Under the pieces are notes generated by a model, which searched no databases, was not told the DNA's origin, and saw only the letters and a list, made by a program, of their open reading frames with translations. Positions 23,386 through 34,375 of a stretch of DNA of 64,000 nt are shown piece by piece. The position numbers were made by a program, and so were the translations under genes. The stretch's first letter is position 1, and each line of letters opens with the position of its first letter. The DNA is from Chinchilla lanigera (Eukaryota; Chordata; Mammalia; Rodentia; Chinchillidae): assembly GCF_000276665.1 (NCBI RefSeq), contig NW_004955475.1, positions 8,647,480 through 8,711,479 on the forward strand. Direction: 5' to 3'.

Positions 23386-24716
23386 AAGAGGCAGCTGACT
23401 AGGACCATGGGGCGTGGGGCAGGGGGTGGTGAGGAGGCCCTGGCTCTCCCAGGTTCTCCCCACCCTGGAACTTATGGAAAGAAGGAGAAGTGAGCCACCT
23501 CATTTCCCTACCCCCACCCCAAATTCCAAACAGATGTGCAGTCAGATTCTTCCTCTCCTTGGTTGGGGGAAACAAAAGAAATTTAAAATGGGACCCTAGA
23601 GACACTACTTTCAGGAGAATCCAAATATACTGAAGGGATGAAAGGGAGATACAGGAAGGACTTCCGGAGGTGCAGGTGAGATGAGGGGGGGCAGCTCACC
23701 CCTTCCCTGAGAGACAAGTTCCTCAAGATTCCTAGTGGGGTTGGGTGGTTAGGGGAGGGGGTACTGCCTGGAAGGATGATTGCTCTGGGAGGTCCCACTG
23801 AGTCTCAGATGTGAAGGATTCAAAGATGTCCACAGACATGAATAGAATCTATATATCTTGATTCAGTGAATCCTGACTTAATCAGAGCTGGCAGTAGGGA
23901 TCCTGGAGCCCCAGGCCCCTCACTGAGAGGCCCAGAGAGGGGTAGACACTGCTCAGAGCAGTGCGGCAGATCAGGCTCCAGAGGAAGCCTCGGACAGTGG
24001 CCTCCTGGCTCTGGGTCAGTGTTCTTTTGCTTTTCTCAGCCTTCTGTGTTTGCAGAAAAAGATTCCTGGCCTCCTTCAGTTTCCCCAGAGCTCCCACCTA
24101 GGAGCAGGGCATTCTTTTTCATGGGATCTCTGCAAAGGGCTTTCTGGATTGGCTCTGCAACCATGGTTCCCTGTGAGTGGATTTTTACAGTGCCCCACCC
24201 AGGCCAGTGTCAAGCTCCCACAGTTTGTTATGGACAGGGTGGTTGAATGGCGAGCGCCTGGGCTAAGGCGACAGGCCACGGACCTTGTTTCTGACAGCAG
24301 AATTTCAGCTCCTTTCTCCTCTCAGATCTGTCTGCCTCCCTCTCAAGTCCACTCTAGTCCTGGTCTCCATCCTTGCCCACCAGATGCCAGGCTAGGGGAG
24401 CCGAGAGCCTCTGATCCAGCCTGCAGCAGACACCAGGGGTTTCCAGAGGGACTTGGCAGAAGATAGCCTCACAACACAAACATGCATGTGCATACATACT
24501 TGTGTGTACACTAACATATCATTTCTAGAAGCATCTGGTAGCAGCACATTAAGACTACCAGCCTGGAAGGAACTGTCTGATGGCCTAGAATCCACTCAAA
24601 GCCCTTGTCCCTGGGGCCTCTGCAAACTCGAGTGTTATGTCCATGTCAGCACTGCTAAGGATGGATGCTTAGGGACAGGTCTGGGAAATGGTGGCCAAGG
24701 ACATTAGATATTCATT
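23386..24716. other. Non-coding, no gene recognised
   Basis: Unique-looking GC-moderate sequence, free of SINEs, with no convincing exon structure. Confidence 0.4.
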
Positions 24717-24742
24717 CTGTGTGTGTGTGTGTTTGTGTGTGA
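24717..24742 (+). repeat. (GT)n microsatellite
   Basis: About 12 GT units with one interruption, followed by a long pyrimidine-rich run to 24835. Confidence 0.9.
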
Positions 24743-25189
24743 CACACTCTCCCCATTACTCTCCCTCTCTCTCATGCTCTTTTCCCTCTCCACTTCCCTC
24801 TCCCCCTCCCTCCCCGGTTTCTCTTTTTCTTGCAGTAAATTCCAAACAGATGGGCAAGTCTTCTCCTCCACTTCTGATGTTGAGAGGGAATATCAGCCAT
24901 GGGGGAACCAGAAATCACTCCCTTCCTCAGACTGGATCATCCCAGCCTCTCTGGGCCTCCTTTACCAGGGTCCCATGCCTCTCTGGATTAGGGCAGATAT
25001 TAAAAAGTATTTCCTTGGTCTTTTTTGTTCTGTTTCTACTATTGACACTTGTGCTTTCTTCTCAGCAGGGCCTCAAATATAGCGAGCGGGAGAAAGAGGA
25101 GAGAGGGGCCAGGACACACTTTCTAGGGCTCAGCTATCTGAAGGGCCAGGCCCAGGCTGCAACCCCATTATCCTGGGGAAAGAAAAGCT

Positions 25190-25335
25190 AAACTCCTGGG
25201 CATGACTGCGAATATCAATGGAGTGCCCGGGCTGCCTATACAAGCGCGCAAAGCCCGGAGTGCAAACAGAAAAGAAGCGCTGGGAGCAGTCAAGTGCTGC
25301 TTCTTGCTTTGTGGCGAGAGTGGGGTCTTGTTATT
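25190..25335. promoter_or_regulatory. Candidate regulatory element, small CpG cluster
   Basis: A short CpG cluster (TGCGAATATC, AAGCGCGCAAAGCCCGGAG, GAAGCGCTGG, GGCGAGAG) sits in otherwise CpG-poor, repeat-free sequence. No reading frame or splice structure is convincing. Confidence 0.3.
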
Positions 25336-25711
25336 TGAGCTATAGACAGAGGGATTTATATGTCTCCATGTGATTTTCCCCTCTCAGTGCCAAAGCCTAG
25401 AATCCTTATGCATAAGACTGGGACAAAGCCTCTCATATCTAGGGATATTTCCAAAAGAAACAGCAGGGGTCAAGTTGGACTGAGTTGCCTAGTTTCCTGG
25501 GCCTGCAGCTTCTTGTGTCCACAGCTGTGACCACAGTGCTATCACCCTGACCTCAAGGGTTGACCACCGCCATCTCAGCTGGAGCTTTACCTGGACCTGT
25601 CTTGGTGTCAAAACCACCTGTGACAGGTTTCCTGTCAACTCATGCCTCAGCTTTGTACCTCTGATCCAACAGCCTGCTCTGAGAGAAGCACAATCACTGC
25701 TCGCTTCTCTG

Positions 25712-25905
25712 ACGATAATAACTATCACCTTTTGAGTACTTAGTGTGTGTCAGGCACTGTTCCTGGCACTGTACAGGTATCCTATGACATAGGCACTCTT
25801 AGCAATACTCCCACTTCTCAGATGAGAAACACAAGGCACCAAGAGGTTAAGCAACTTGTTCAAGGTCACATAGCTGTCAAGTAGTATAGAACTGCAGTGC
25901 AGCCA
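25712..25905 (-). repeat. MIR copy
   Basis: TGAGTACTTAGTGTGTGTCA, CAGATGAGAAACACAAGGCA and CAAGGTCACATAGCTGTCAA match reverse MIR. Confidence 0.75.
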
Positions 25906-26189
25906 GTGCAGAGATCATGTCCTCGAGCATGTAATCACTGCTTTCCAGGGCTGCTGCCCAGTCTTGCCAGGATTGCAATCGGGCCTCCAAACCCCATGCC
26001 CTGTAGCTATGCTTTGATTAGCTGTCACCGCCTGACTCTTGCCCAGCCCCCTGAACTTGGGCTCATTGGCCCTCCTGCTGTCAGATTGTACCTTGGCTTC
26101 TTGCCATCTGCCGGGACATTCCTATATTACCTGCCCTGCTCTTTCTAGGGCATCTCTTCAGAGTTAATAATATTGTTATTTCTGTGAGA

Positions 26190-26715
26190 AAATTAGCACT
26201 GTACTGTCCAACAGAAATACAATGTAAGCTGCAGGTAGAATTTTCTAGGAGCTAATTTTTTAAAAGTTCTTTAAAGGTGAAATTAATTTTAATAATATAT
26301 TTTGTTTCACTCAGCATATCTAAATATTGTCATTTCAATCTGTAATCAGCATAAAAATTATTTTATTCTATTAACAACTTTATGCAGTACCCATGCAAGT
26401 GGCAAAAAATGGATGGCTGGGGGATGCAGGGACTTTTCAGGGCCTATGTAAAAACTATCAAAGACATATTTGACTTTCCTCTTTCCACATGAAATCTCTG
26501 AAGTCCACTTTATATATTTGTTTCCAGCACACCTCTATTTCATGTCTTTTTTGTTATTGGTGTTTGTGGTGCTGGAGGTGGAACACAATGCCTCTTGCCT
26601 GTTAGGCAAGTGCACCGCCAAAGAGCCACACCACACCTAGCTCCTTCCATCCCACTGTGAGGTACTCAATGGCCACAGGTGGTGAGTGGCTATGGTACAG
26701 AATGGCTTAGAGCTT
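26190..26715 (+). mobile_element. Ancient hAT-like DNA transposon, interrupted by an ID SINE
   Basis: Ends resemble inverted copies of each other: ACTGTCCAACAGAAATACAA on the left and GTGGCTATGGTACAGAATGG on the right. The AT-rich middle contains GGTGAAATTAATTTTAATAA, typical of an old non-autonomous hAT family in mammals. An ID SINE splits it at about 26548-26645. Family name not certain. Confidence 0.5.
26548..26645 (-). mobile_element. Diverged ID-like SINE
   Basis: GTTTGTGGTGCTGGAGGTGG and CCTGTTAGGCAAGTGCACCG are the reverse ID pattern, nested in the hAT-like element. Confidence 0.7.
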
Positions 26716-27033
26716 GTGGCAGAGCATGGATCTGGAGGAGTCCAGGGTGCAGAGACAACTCAGATAGCATGGGAGTAGAAGTATAGCACCGTGCTGGAGA
26801 GGTAGAAAAATATTGACTTGGGAGTTCACAGACCTGGGTTTGCTCTCTGAGTTGATGACAAATCACTAGGGGGTTTCAACAAATCCCTTGCCTTCTCTAG
26901 ATATGACAATGATATTACAATGCGAGGAAGGACCTAAAGACCCTCCTGGCTGGAACACTGTGGTACCTACTACCCAACTCCTATCTCTCTACATGCCCAT
27001 GGCATCTACTTAGCACTAACAGCAGAGGAGTTC

Positions 27034-27080
27034 AGGAAGTGTGGCAGTAGGAAGTGTGGCAGTTCAGGAAGTCTGGCTGT
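27034..27080 (+). repeat. Short tandem repeat of a 15-base unit
   Basis: AGGAAGTGTGGCAGT occurs exactly twice in tandem (27034-27048, 27049-27063), then a third diverged copy after two bases (27066-27080). Confidence 0.9.
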
Positions 27081-27115
27081 TTACTGTGCTTTACTTAAGC
27101 ACAGTAAACAGCCAG
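27073..27115. repeat. Perfect 19-bp inverted repeat (hairpin) at a SINE edge
   Basis: The left arm 27073-27091 is the exact reverse complement of 27097-27115 with a 5-base loop. The right arm runs into the first bases of the following B1 SINE (GCCAG). Confidence 0.95.
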
Positions 27116-27300
27116 GTGTGGTGGCACACACCTGTAATCCCAGCTACTTGGGAGGCTGAGGCAGGAAGGTTACAAGTTCAAGCCCAGCCTGGGAACCTAG
27201 CTAATGAGACCCTGTCTTTCAAACAAGAGGGGAGGGAAACTGGGACATAGCTCAGCATGAAGGCCCTGGGTTCAACTCCCAGTACCATAAATAAAATTTA
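27111..27300 (+). mobile_element. B1-ID composite SINE
   Basis: GCCAGGTGTGGTGGCACACA ... GAGACCCTGTCTTTCAAACA (B1) followed by GGGACATAGCTCAGCATGAA and GGGTTCAACTCCCAGTACCA (ID). Confidence 0.9.
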
Positions 27301-27302
27301 AA

Positions 27303-27387
27303 AGGCCTGGAATATAGCTCAGTGGTACAGCACTTGAATAGCATGCATGAGGCCCTGGGTTTATGAGGCCATAAAATAAATAAATAA
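27303..27387 (+). mobile_element. ID-like SINE, 3' truncated
   Basis: GGAATATAGCTCAGTGGTAC and GCATGAGGCCCTGGGTTTAT then an AAT-rich tail; the B-box region is shortened. Confidence 0.8.
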
Positions 27388-27598
27388 GGCTGGGGTTCTG
27401 GGCTTGGTGGTAGACACCTATAGTCCCAGCTACTTGGGAGGTTGAGGCAGTAGGACTGTAAGTTCACAGCCAGCCTGGCAATTTAGTGAGAACTTGTCTC
27501 AAAATACAAAGATAAAAATAGAGACCTAGAGTTATAGCTAAGTGGTAGAGCATTTATCTAGCATGTGTAAGACCCTGGGTTCCCTCTCCAACATTTCA
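27388..27598 (+). mobile_element. B1-ID composite SINE
   Basis: GGCTTGGTGGTAGACACCTA (B1) through TTATAGCTAAGTGGTAGAGC and CCCTGGGTTCCCTCTCCAAC (ID). The third SINE in a head-to-tail row. Confidence 0.85.
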
Positions 27599-27736
27599 GG
27601 AAGGAAGGAAGGAAGGAAGGAAGGAAGGAAGGAAGGAAGGAAGGAAGGAAGGAAGAAAAGAGGAAGGTAGGGGAGGGATGGGAAGGGAAGGAAGGGAAGG
27701 AAGGGAAGGAAGGGAAGGAAGGGAAGGAAGGGAAAG
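27599..27736 (+). repeat. (GGAA)n and (GGGAAGGAA)n microsatellite
   Basis: A nearly pure GGAA array to about 27653 and a second (GGGAAGGAA)n block from about 27680. It probably grew from the SINE tail. Confidence 0.95.
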
Positions 27737-28204
27737 AAGTGAGATGAGCGGCCAGGCTGCGCCCGTTTTAGAGAATCGCACCAGCTCCATGTCTCTCAGT
27801 CTTCATTCATGCATCTCAACCTCCATATTCTGTGAATCCCACAACAACCAAAAGGTTTGGATACAAGTTTAACTTTCTGGAGGTTGGACCACAGGGAAAA
27901 ATAGCTATCTGCTTTTACAAACTACGCATGCCCTTAGGAATTCTGTAACCTCCCACTCCCAGATCCCTACCTCCAAGGCCAACTCAGTCACTATTAGCCT
28001 AAGCAGAAAACCTTTTCCACTATAGACATGTTTTTACTAGGGTTCTAACCTGGAGATTTCAAGAGACAAAGAAGTTTTCAAGTGATTTGGGCTAGTTATA
28101 ATCCAGTCAGAGCAATGCTGGTTTATTAGAATTATTCTTCTAAAGAAACTACAGGCTGCTTAAAGTCATCATTAGAGACAAGTCAAATGTTACAGTAGAA
28201 TTAA

Positions 28205-28432
28205 AGTAGGTATTCTTGCTGGATGTGGTACTGCATGCCTGTAACCCTAGCTCCTCAGGAGGCTAAGGCAGGCGGATCACAAGTCTGAGGCAGGTCTAGG
28301 CAACTTAGCAAGACCCTGTATCAGAATTAAAATTTTTTAAAGGGCTGGGGATGTGGCTCAGTGATAATACACTAGCCTAGCATGTATAAGATCCAGAGTT
28401 CAGTCCTCAGTACTGGAAAAAAAAGACACCTA
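28205..28432 (+). mobile_element. B1-ID composite SINE
   Basis: GCTGGATGTGGTACTGCATG ... GCAAGACCCTGTATCAGAAT then GGGGATGTGGCTCAGTGATA and GAGTTCAGTCCTCAGTACTG with A8 tail. Confidence 0.88.
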
Positions 28433-28749
28433 GATAGATAAAACGGGTATTTGTCATGAAAACTATCATTTTCCTTTGACTTGAAACTTTGTTTATGAAG
28501 GTCTGGGCCACTGTACGTTTCTATAGGGGTAAAATCTTGCAAATGTGTCCCAGGATACAGAAAACATACATTGGACATTGTTCTTGACAGCGCTGTTCCA
28601 AGACTCGGTCTCAGCTCCTAACTAAAGATCTGTGGGCAAGTTTCTTCCCTTTTTTAGGCCTTGCCATTCCCCTCTGGAAGGTGAGATTCACAGAGCCTGC
28701 CCACCAAGCTCGTGTAAACCCTAGACAAAGTTTAATTTTGAGCCCCAGT

Positions 28750-28797
28750 AAAAAATTATAATTTTGAGATAGGGTCTTGCTAAGTTGCCCATACCAG
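28750..28797 (-). mobile_element. B1 fragment
   Basis: TTTTGAGATAGGGTCTTGCT and AAGTTGCCCATA are the reverse 3' part of a B1; the rest is missing. Confidence 0.6.
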
Positions 28798-29134
28798 AGT
28801 AGTAGTGATGTAAGTAATATTCAAACAGACTTCTTAGACTTCAAGTGTAAAGCACATGTGAGAGGTTGCCTCCTCGCCCAGAGGAACACAGGGGGTACAG
28901 ATGTGGAGAGTACATGTCTTAAAGCTGTCCTCTGCACCTTGCCTGCACAGGAAGAGGATCAGAACATGTTTTCTCTACTCGGCTCCAAGGTTGGCCTGGG
29001 CCCTGGGAAGCAGCCAACACCCAGGAAGAGTGAGAGTCATTCCTGAGTCAGAGAGGAGGCAAAAAGAGACAAAGGATGCAAAGATTGAGAATGGGATCTT
29101 GAAAAGAATGAGTAAGAATCACTTTTAAAACACA

Positions 29135-29312
29135 TAGTCTCAGGCGTCGCACGCCTATAATCCCAGCACTCAGCACTCAGGAGGCTGAGGCAGGAGGATC
29201 ATTGCAAGTTCGAGGCCAGCCTGGGCTATAAAGTGAACTCAAGGCCAGCCTGAACTGCATAGCGAGACCCTGTCTCAAAAAGACCAAAAAATAAAAAATA
29301 AAAAGATATACA
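29135..29312 (+). mobile_element. B1 SINE
   Basis: CGCACGCCTATAATCCCAGC with a small internal AGCACTC duplication, then GTTCGAGGCCAGCCTGGGCT and GAGACCCTGTCTCAAAAAGA and an AAAAAT-rich tail. Confidence 0.92.
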
Positions 29313-29369
29313 GTCTCAGTGGCATTCTACCTTTTGAGAAAATACTTGTGCACATATAAATATGCATAA

Positions 29370-29505
29370 TAACTCTGAGAAGAGAGAACTATTATTATCT
29401 TCATTTTACCACTGAGGAAGTTGAGGCCTAGAGAGGTTGTCATTTAGACAAAGCCATCAGCTAGTAAATGGAAGAGCTAGAATTTGAATCGTAGCCTGAT
29501 GGACA
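29370..29505 (-). repeat. MIR fragment
   Basis: CTTCATTTTACCACTGAGGA, AGTTGAGGCCTAGAGAGGTT and GAATTTGAATCGTAGCCTGA fit reverse MIR. Confidence 0.7.
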
Positions 29506-29554
29506 AAACAACTATGCTGTGCTTACACTATACTGGCTGACCCCGGGAGAACTG

Positions 29555-29800
29555 CAGAAGAACAACAGCAATACTAACCTCATGCACTGTCCAGGTACTG
29601 TTCTGCGTCTTTTGTACAAGGTAACTCTCCTGATGCTCATTACCACCCTATCAGATATCACTACCCTCCTCATCTCACAGAGCAAAACACTGAGGCACAG
29701 AGAAATGAAGTCACATCTAAAGCCACCCAGCCCGTAAATGGCAAAGCAGGGAAATGAACCCGGGCACCTGGCTCAGGAACCTTTAACCAAGTCCCCTCCC
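29555..29800 (-). repeat. MIR copy
   Basis: CATGCACTGTCCAGGTACTG, AACACTGAGGCACAGAGAAA and GGAAATGAACCCGGGCACCT match reverse MIR. Confidence 0.75.
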
Positions 29801-30029
29801 TGCACTGGCACAGCGCTATTTTAGGCCAAGCTGTGTTGCCAGGGCTGTGGCAGGAGGGAGGCATCATCGCTGAGCCCCTTGGTAGGCGGCAGCAGGGATC
29901 CCACCCAGGAGCTCCTAGGCCAGCTGGATCTAGTGTGCCTTCCCCAGGAAGATGGAGCCACCGTGCCCACCTTTTAAGAAAGCCCAGCCAAGCAGAAGCA
30001 AGCAAGTTCAGCCCGACAGAGGCAAGGTG

Positions 30030-30252
30030 GGGTAGCGGAAAAAATGTGGCTTCTGGCAGCCGACAAACCAAGGCTGAAATCTTGGCTTTGGAAATTACTC
30101 CGCGACCTTGAGCAACTCACCGAACTTCTCTGGCTGTCAGTGTCCCACCACTAAGGGTTGTTGTGAGAAGTAAATGAAATGGCTATATAGAAAAGTGAAT
30201 TATATACTCTAAAGTGCTCTTGAAGGTTAGTTGTAATTGTTAGTTGTTCTAT
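30030..30252 (+). repeat. MIR copy
   Basis: GCGACCTTGAGCAACTCACC, GGGTTGTTGTGAGAAGTAAA and TAAAGTGCTCTTGAAGGTTA follow MIR order, just left of the CpG-rich gap region. Confidence 0.7.
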
Positions 30253-30269
30253 AGGGCTAAGTTCCCCGC

Positions 30270-30780
30270 TCAGGCTGGGCCAAAGCGGCGGCCAGGAGAC
30301 GTGAGCTTTACAAATGCTAATGAACCGCGTGAGTGACAGGCCGAGGACAATGCGGGAGAGCGCTGTGAATGGGGCAGCCGGGGNNNNNNNNNNNNNNNNN
30401 NNNNNNNNNNNNNNNNNNNNNNNNNNNNNNNNNNNNNNNNNNNNNNNNNNNNNNNNNNNNNNNNNNNNNNNNNNNNNNNNNNNNNNNNNNNNNNNNNNNN
30501 NNNNNNNNNNNNNNNNNNNNNNNNNNNNNNNNNNNNNNNNNNNNNNNNNNNNNNNNNNNNNNNNNNNNNNNNNNNNNNNNNNNNNNNNNNNNNNNNNNNN
30601 NNNNNNNNNNNNNNNNNNNNNNNNNNNNNGGTGTCCTGTGAAGCGGGGGAGCCTCAGACCAGTAGGGCCTCAGACCCGGAGATCCAGAGAAAGGTGGTGG
30701 AGAAGCTAAGAAAGATGGCCCTGGGCCTAGGTGACCCGGGGTGGAAACTGAGCAGGGGCTTCTAGCATGGGCGACGCTAG
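30270..30780. promoter_or_regulatory. CpG-enriched segment interrupted by an assembly gap
   Basis: The left flank of the gap carries repeated CpG (aagcggcgg, gaaccgcgtg, ggccgagg, gagcgctg) and an octamer-like ATGCTAAT near 30315. The right flank continues with gaagcgggggag and cagacccggag. The missing piece may be a GC-rich core that failed in assembly, so a second CpG island is possible but not demonstrable here. Confidence 0.4.
30384..30629. other. Assembly gap (246 N)
   Basis: All bases are N. Reading frames called across this gap are artefacts. The flanks are GC-rich. Confidence 1.
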
Positions 30781-31534
30781 GCCCAAGCCGCCTTTGGAGG
30801 GAGGAAAGACGTGATAGCAGCTGCTTTCTAAGCTCAGTAGCTCGGGGCCTGAACCTGTGGGTGGACCTGTGTATCAACCAGCCCAGTGCCAGGACACAGT
30901 GAGGCCAGGGGGAGGGGGCAGGACAGAGAGGCAGATGCAGGACTTCACCTTGTCCTCTTGTCCCCCTCTCCTCACCCCAGCTCCTCCCTCTCTTCCTTTT
31001 CTCTAAGCCTCTCCCTTTGCACCCCCTCCCCCTTCGCCATGAAGGCTTTTTTGTTCCTCCTCCTGGCGTAGCCCCTGAGGTGTGCAAACAGGAAGGACCT
31101 CTCCCCGGGCAGTGAGTAAGGAGGGAAAAATGAGGTGTTGAAAAGATGACAAGTCGCCCTGTCAGAGCTCACCTAGGCAGGGAGCAGGCGGCAGGGGCCG
31201 GCGGGTGGTAGGGGGAGGCCTGCGCTGGAAGCCAGCCTACATGTGCCCAGAGCCAGACCAGCAGATCAGCCACAAGCAGGCTCTGTGTACGCGTTTGTTT
31301 GGTTTAGAACTGTCTACTCCCTCCCATTCCCACCATCAAAGATTCTTTCCTTTCCTTCCCAGTAGGAAGGGTAAAGGCCGCTGGGACCTGAGGGGGAGGG
31401 GAGGTAGGAGGGAGCTGAGCAGTAGCCCCAAATCCCTCTTCTGCCCCTCAGGTATTCCACAGCCTCCTGGACATCCCTTTGCTTGTTTCAAAGGTGCCCT
31501 AAACTCCACACATCCTAAACTGGATTCTCTATAG
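30781..31534. other. Non-coding, no gene recognised
   Basis: GC-rich sequence with a pyrimidine run at about 30950-31035, right of the CpG-rich gap region. No convincing exon. Confidence 0.4.
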
Positions 31535-31835
31535 CTGCTCTCCACTCCCCAGCATTCTATCCATTCTATCCCTCCTGTGGGGTTCCTATCAGTAAATGAC
31601 CTCATCATCCACTCACCCAAGCCACAACCCTGGGAGTTATCCAAGACTTCATACTCGCAAACGGATCAGTCTTCCAAACTGGTCGGTTATCTTTCCAATC
31701 TGTGTCATCTCTCTCCATGGCCTGCACCCTATTTTAGTTTGCTTCATTCATTTATTCAGCAAGCGTTTAGTAAGCACCTACCATGTACTTGGCAGTGCAC
31801 TAGTCACTGAGGAGTCTACTGAGCAAACCCAAGTG
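31535..31835 (+). repeat. L2-like LINE fragment joined to a short reverse L2/MIR-type end
   Basis: CATCCACTCACCCAAGCCAC and CCTGGGAGTTATCCAAGACT resemble the L2 3' region in plus orientation. At 31740 CATTCATTTATTCAGCAAGC and CACCTACCATGTACTTGGCA are the reverse L2/MIR 3' end. Confidence 0.5.
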
Positions 31836-31934
31836 GGTTCCTGCTCCCAAGAAGGTTCATGTCAAGCATGGCTGGGCGCAATGCCTTGGGCTCCCCCTCC
31901 ACACACACAGAGTGGGGAGTAGGACAAGAGTAAG

Positions 31935-32117
31935 GTATTGCTTAGGAGCAGTGATTATGGAGCCAGCCTACCAGGATTTGGATTCTGGCTCTGCCACTTA
32001 TAGCTACATGGCCTTGGGCAAGTCACTTAATCCTTCTGTGCCTCACTTTTCTCATGTGGAAAGTGGCGTCACGATAGCACCTAATCTAATCTCTGGCTTG
32101 AATGCATTGATTAGCTA
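31935..32117 (+). repeat. Well-preserved MIR
   Basis: GATTATGGAGCCAGCCTACC, GGCTCTGCCACTTATAGCTA and GCCTTGGGCAAGTCACTTAA are close to MIR consensus. Confidence 0.85.
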
Positions 32118-32464
32118 GTACAGAGTTCTATCAGTATTGTTTATTTTATTATTTAATATATAAAGTGCCATAGGACCTGGTGATAACCTGAGTTAAGGGC
32201 ACCCTGAGGAAGGCCCACCTAAGAGGCAGGGGTCAAAGCACAAGATTGTGGCTGCTGGTGCTTCCAGTGGTCTTGTCAAGAAGGTGGCATGGGGAAATCC
32301 AGGCCTCTAAGCAACCATGCTCCAAGCTCTGGATTTGATGCCTAGCATCTCAAAAGAAAAGGAAAGCATCTCAAAAGAAAAGGGAAAGGAAAGCTGCTAG
32401 CAGGTGCCTCTCATAGGAAGTGCAGGCATGCACAGAACCCAGAAATCTGAAGGACAGAAAGCAA

Positions 32465-32585
32465 GGGTAGCACAGTAGTTACACACAAGAAGGCTGGAAG
32501 AGCAGCCCAGCTCCGTTGCTTTCTACTGGGTGGCCCTGAGCAGGTCATTTTTCCTTCTGGGTGGACCTCTGTTTCCTAAGGATGG
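32465..32585 (+). repeat. MIR fragment
   Basis: GTAGCACAGTAGTTACACAC and GGTGGCCCTGAGCAGGTCAT follow MIR order. Confidence 0.6.
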
Positions 32586-32589
32586 CAGT

Positions 32590-32790
32590 TAAGAAGATTG
32601 AGAGCTTAATATGTGTCAGGTATTGTTCTAAGCCCTTGAACTGATCCCTTCAAAAGAAGCTACTTTTTTATTCACAGATGAGAAAACTCAGGCACAGAGA
32701 AGTTAAGGTACTTGCCCAAGGTCACACAGCAAGTGAAACTCAGAGCTGGAACATGACAGTAGGTATCTTTGAGACTAGTGATCAGAGGAT
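32590..32790 (-). repeat. MIR copy
   Basis: AGCTTAATATGTGTCAGGTA, ACTCAGGCACAGAGAAGTTA and AGGTCACACAGCAAGTGAAA match reverse MIR. Head-to-head with the previous copy. Confidence 0.8.
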
Positions 32791-33134
32791 CTTCCTTGTA
32801 GAGCTGTTGTGAAAATTCCATGAGATGATACAGAAGTGGCTGGCAGGCTGGCAGGCTGCCCAGGGAGGACTGCCTCCTGACTGGGTTCCAGATACTGGAT
32901 GAGGCTACTGAGGTTGGATCAGCAAGAGGAAGCTTGAACCTTAAGCATCATATGGGGCCTGAAGTAGCACTGGAGTCTTTGGGACAGACCAGAATTCTGC
33001 TCGTCAGAAGTGGAGCTCAAGGTCAAACCTGAGCTATTAACCAGAGGCAGTTGAGTCCTTGGGACTGAAGGCAGAAAATGTCTTAGTCATTTCAGGATTC
33101 CCCACTGCCCTGAAAGGAAGTACTTAATAAATAT

Positions 33135-33310
33135 AGGTAGGAAGTAATCCTCATAGAGTGCCTCTATGGACTGCCACTGCACTAAGCCCTCATGTCCTCT
33201 GCACAGCCATCCCACAGTGTTAACACCCCCCATTTTCCTGATGAGAGAACTGAGGCTCAGGATGGTAAGGTGACTCAGGGCCCAGAGCTAGAAAGTAGCC
33301 AAGTGGTTCT
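33135..33310 (-). repeat. MIR copy
   Basis: CCATTTTCCTGATGAGAGAA and CTGAGGCTCAGGATGGTAAG are the reverse MIR core. Confidence 0.7.
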
Positions 33311-34184
33311 CTTTGGGCCCAAAGAGAAGTAGAAAAAACAAAGAACCCTTCCCTGTCAGGGGAGGCCTGGAAGGGACATTTTAATACCCAATTAGACACT
33401 TGTCTGGTGACCATGGGCCAATGGACAAGCTCTGTCTCTGCAGAGCCAGCATCAGATTGGGATTCAAAGCCCATCAGACCTGCCCATACTGTCCTATGCC
33501 TTCACAGACAAGCCCCAGGGAATGGGCCATAGAAGCCCCACCCTTGCTTGCCTGAAAACCTGATGATCTAAGACTTATCCACTTGAGAACAGAGACCATT
33601 GAAACTTCCAACTCACACAGCTCCAGGTGAGACCCCAGCCTGGAGAACTTGGGGCAAGCCTCAGTCTCACCAGCCGTGAGAAAGGACTCCCTGAGGCAGC
33701 CATGTCTAATCAGGCAGGCCCTATGACACACAAGCTCCTTCATGTAGGCCTGAGAAGGGTCTGACTGGGGCTCTGGGAGGGGCTAGAAGAGACACAGAGC
33801 CCATCCAGCCTGGACCAGCCCACATTCTTCAGCGGGCCTGGACAGGGTGGGCATGCTCAACAGGAAGCCAAGCCCTTCACCAAGAGGGGCTCAGCCACCA
33901 TCTGCGCCTGCAGACAGCAGTGAGCAAAGGGCTTTGGCCAGCAGAGTCAATTGCACAGAAAAAAACAGCAAACATTTTGCTTCGTCCTCCTCCTCTCATC
34001 TTGCTGCACTCCACTTCCAAAGGGAATGTTGGACTCCTGCTACGTATTTCTCTCCAGACCAGGACCAGGTATCCGGAGGCAGCCACCACAGGGAGGACGA
34101 TGGGGTGGGGAGGATTTCTTTTTTCTGAGCCATAGGCCCCTGCTGCTGCAGCCCAGAGAAAAGAGCTGGGAGAAAGGATAATGA
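33311..34184. other. Non-coding, no gene recognised
   Basis: Unique-looking sequence without SINE insertions; only short frames. Confidence 0.4.
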
Positions 34185-34375
34185 TAATAAACCTGTTCAG
34201 TGCCTATAGCAGCTTCTGTCCATCCGTTATTTCATTTGCTCATTCCAGCCCCCCTATGGGATAGGGATTCTTGTGTCCTGTTTCGTAAATAAGTAAACCA
34301 GGACTGAGAGAAGGCATGTGCTTTGCTCAGTGCTCACAAGGTAATTAGCATGAAAGCTATTTCAGACCGAAGTCT
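34185..34375 (-). repeat. MIR copy
   Basis: AACCTGTTCAGTGCCTATAG, GTAAATAAGTAAACCAGGAC and CAGTGCTCACAAGGTAATTA follow reverse MIR order. Confidence 0.6.

Noticed and set aside
27599..27736. Possible CRISPR-like or array structure
   Set aside because: Simple tetranucleotide repeat without spacers in a mammalian genome.
30317..31087. Open frame of 256 codons on minus
   Set aside because: Almost a third of it is N from the assembly gap; the rest has no recognisable domain.
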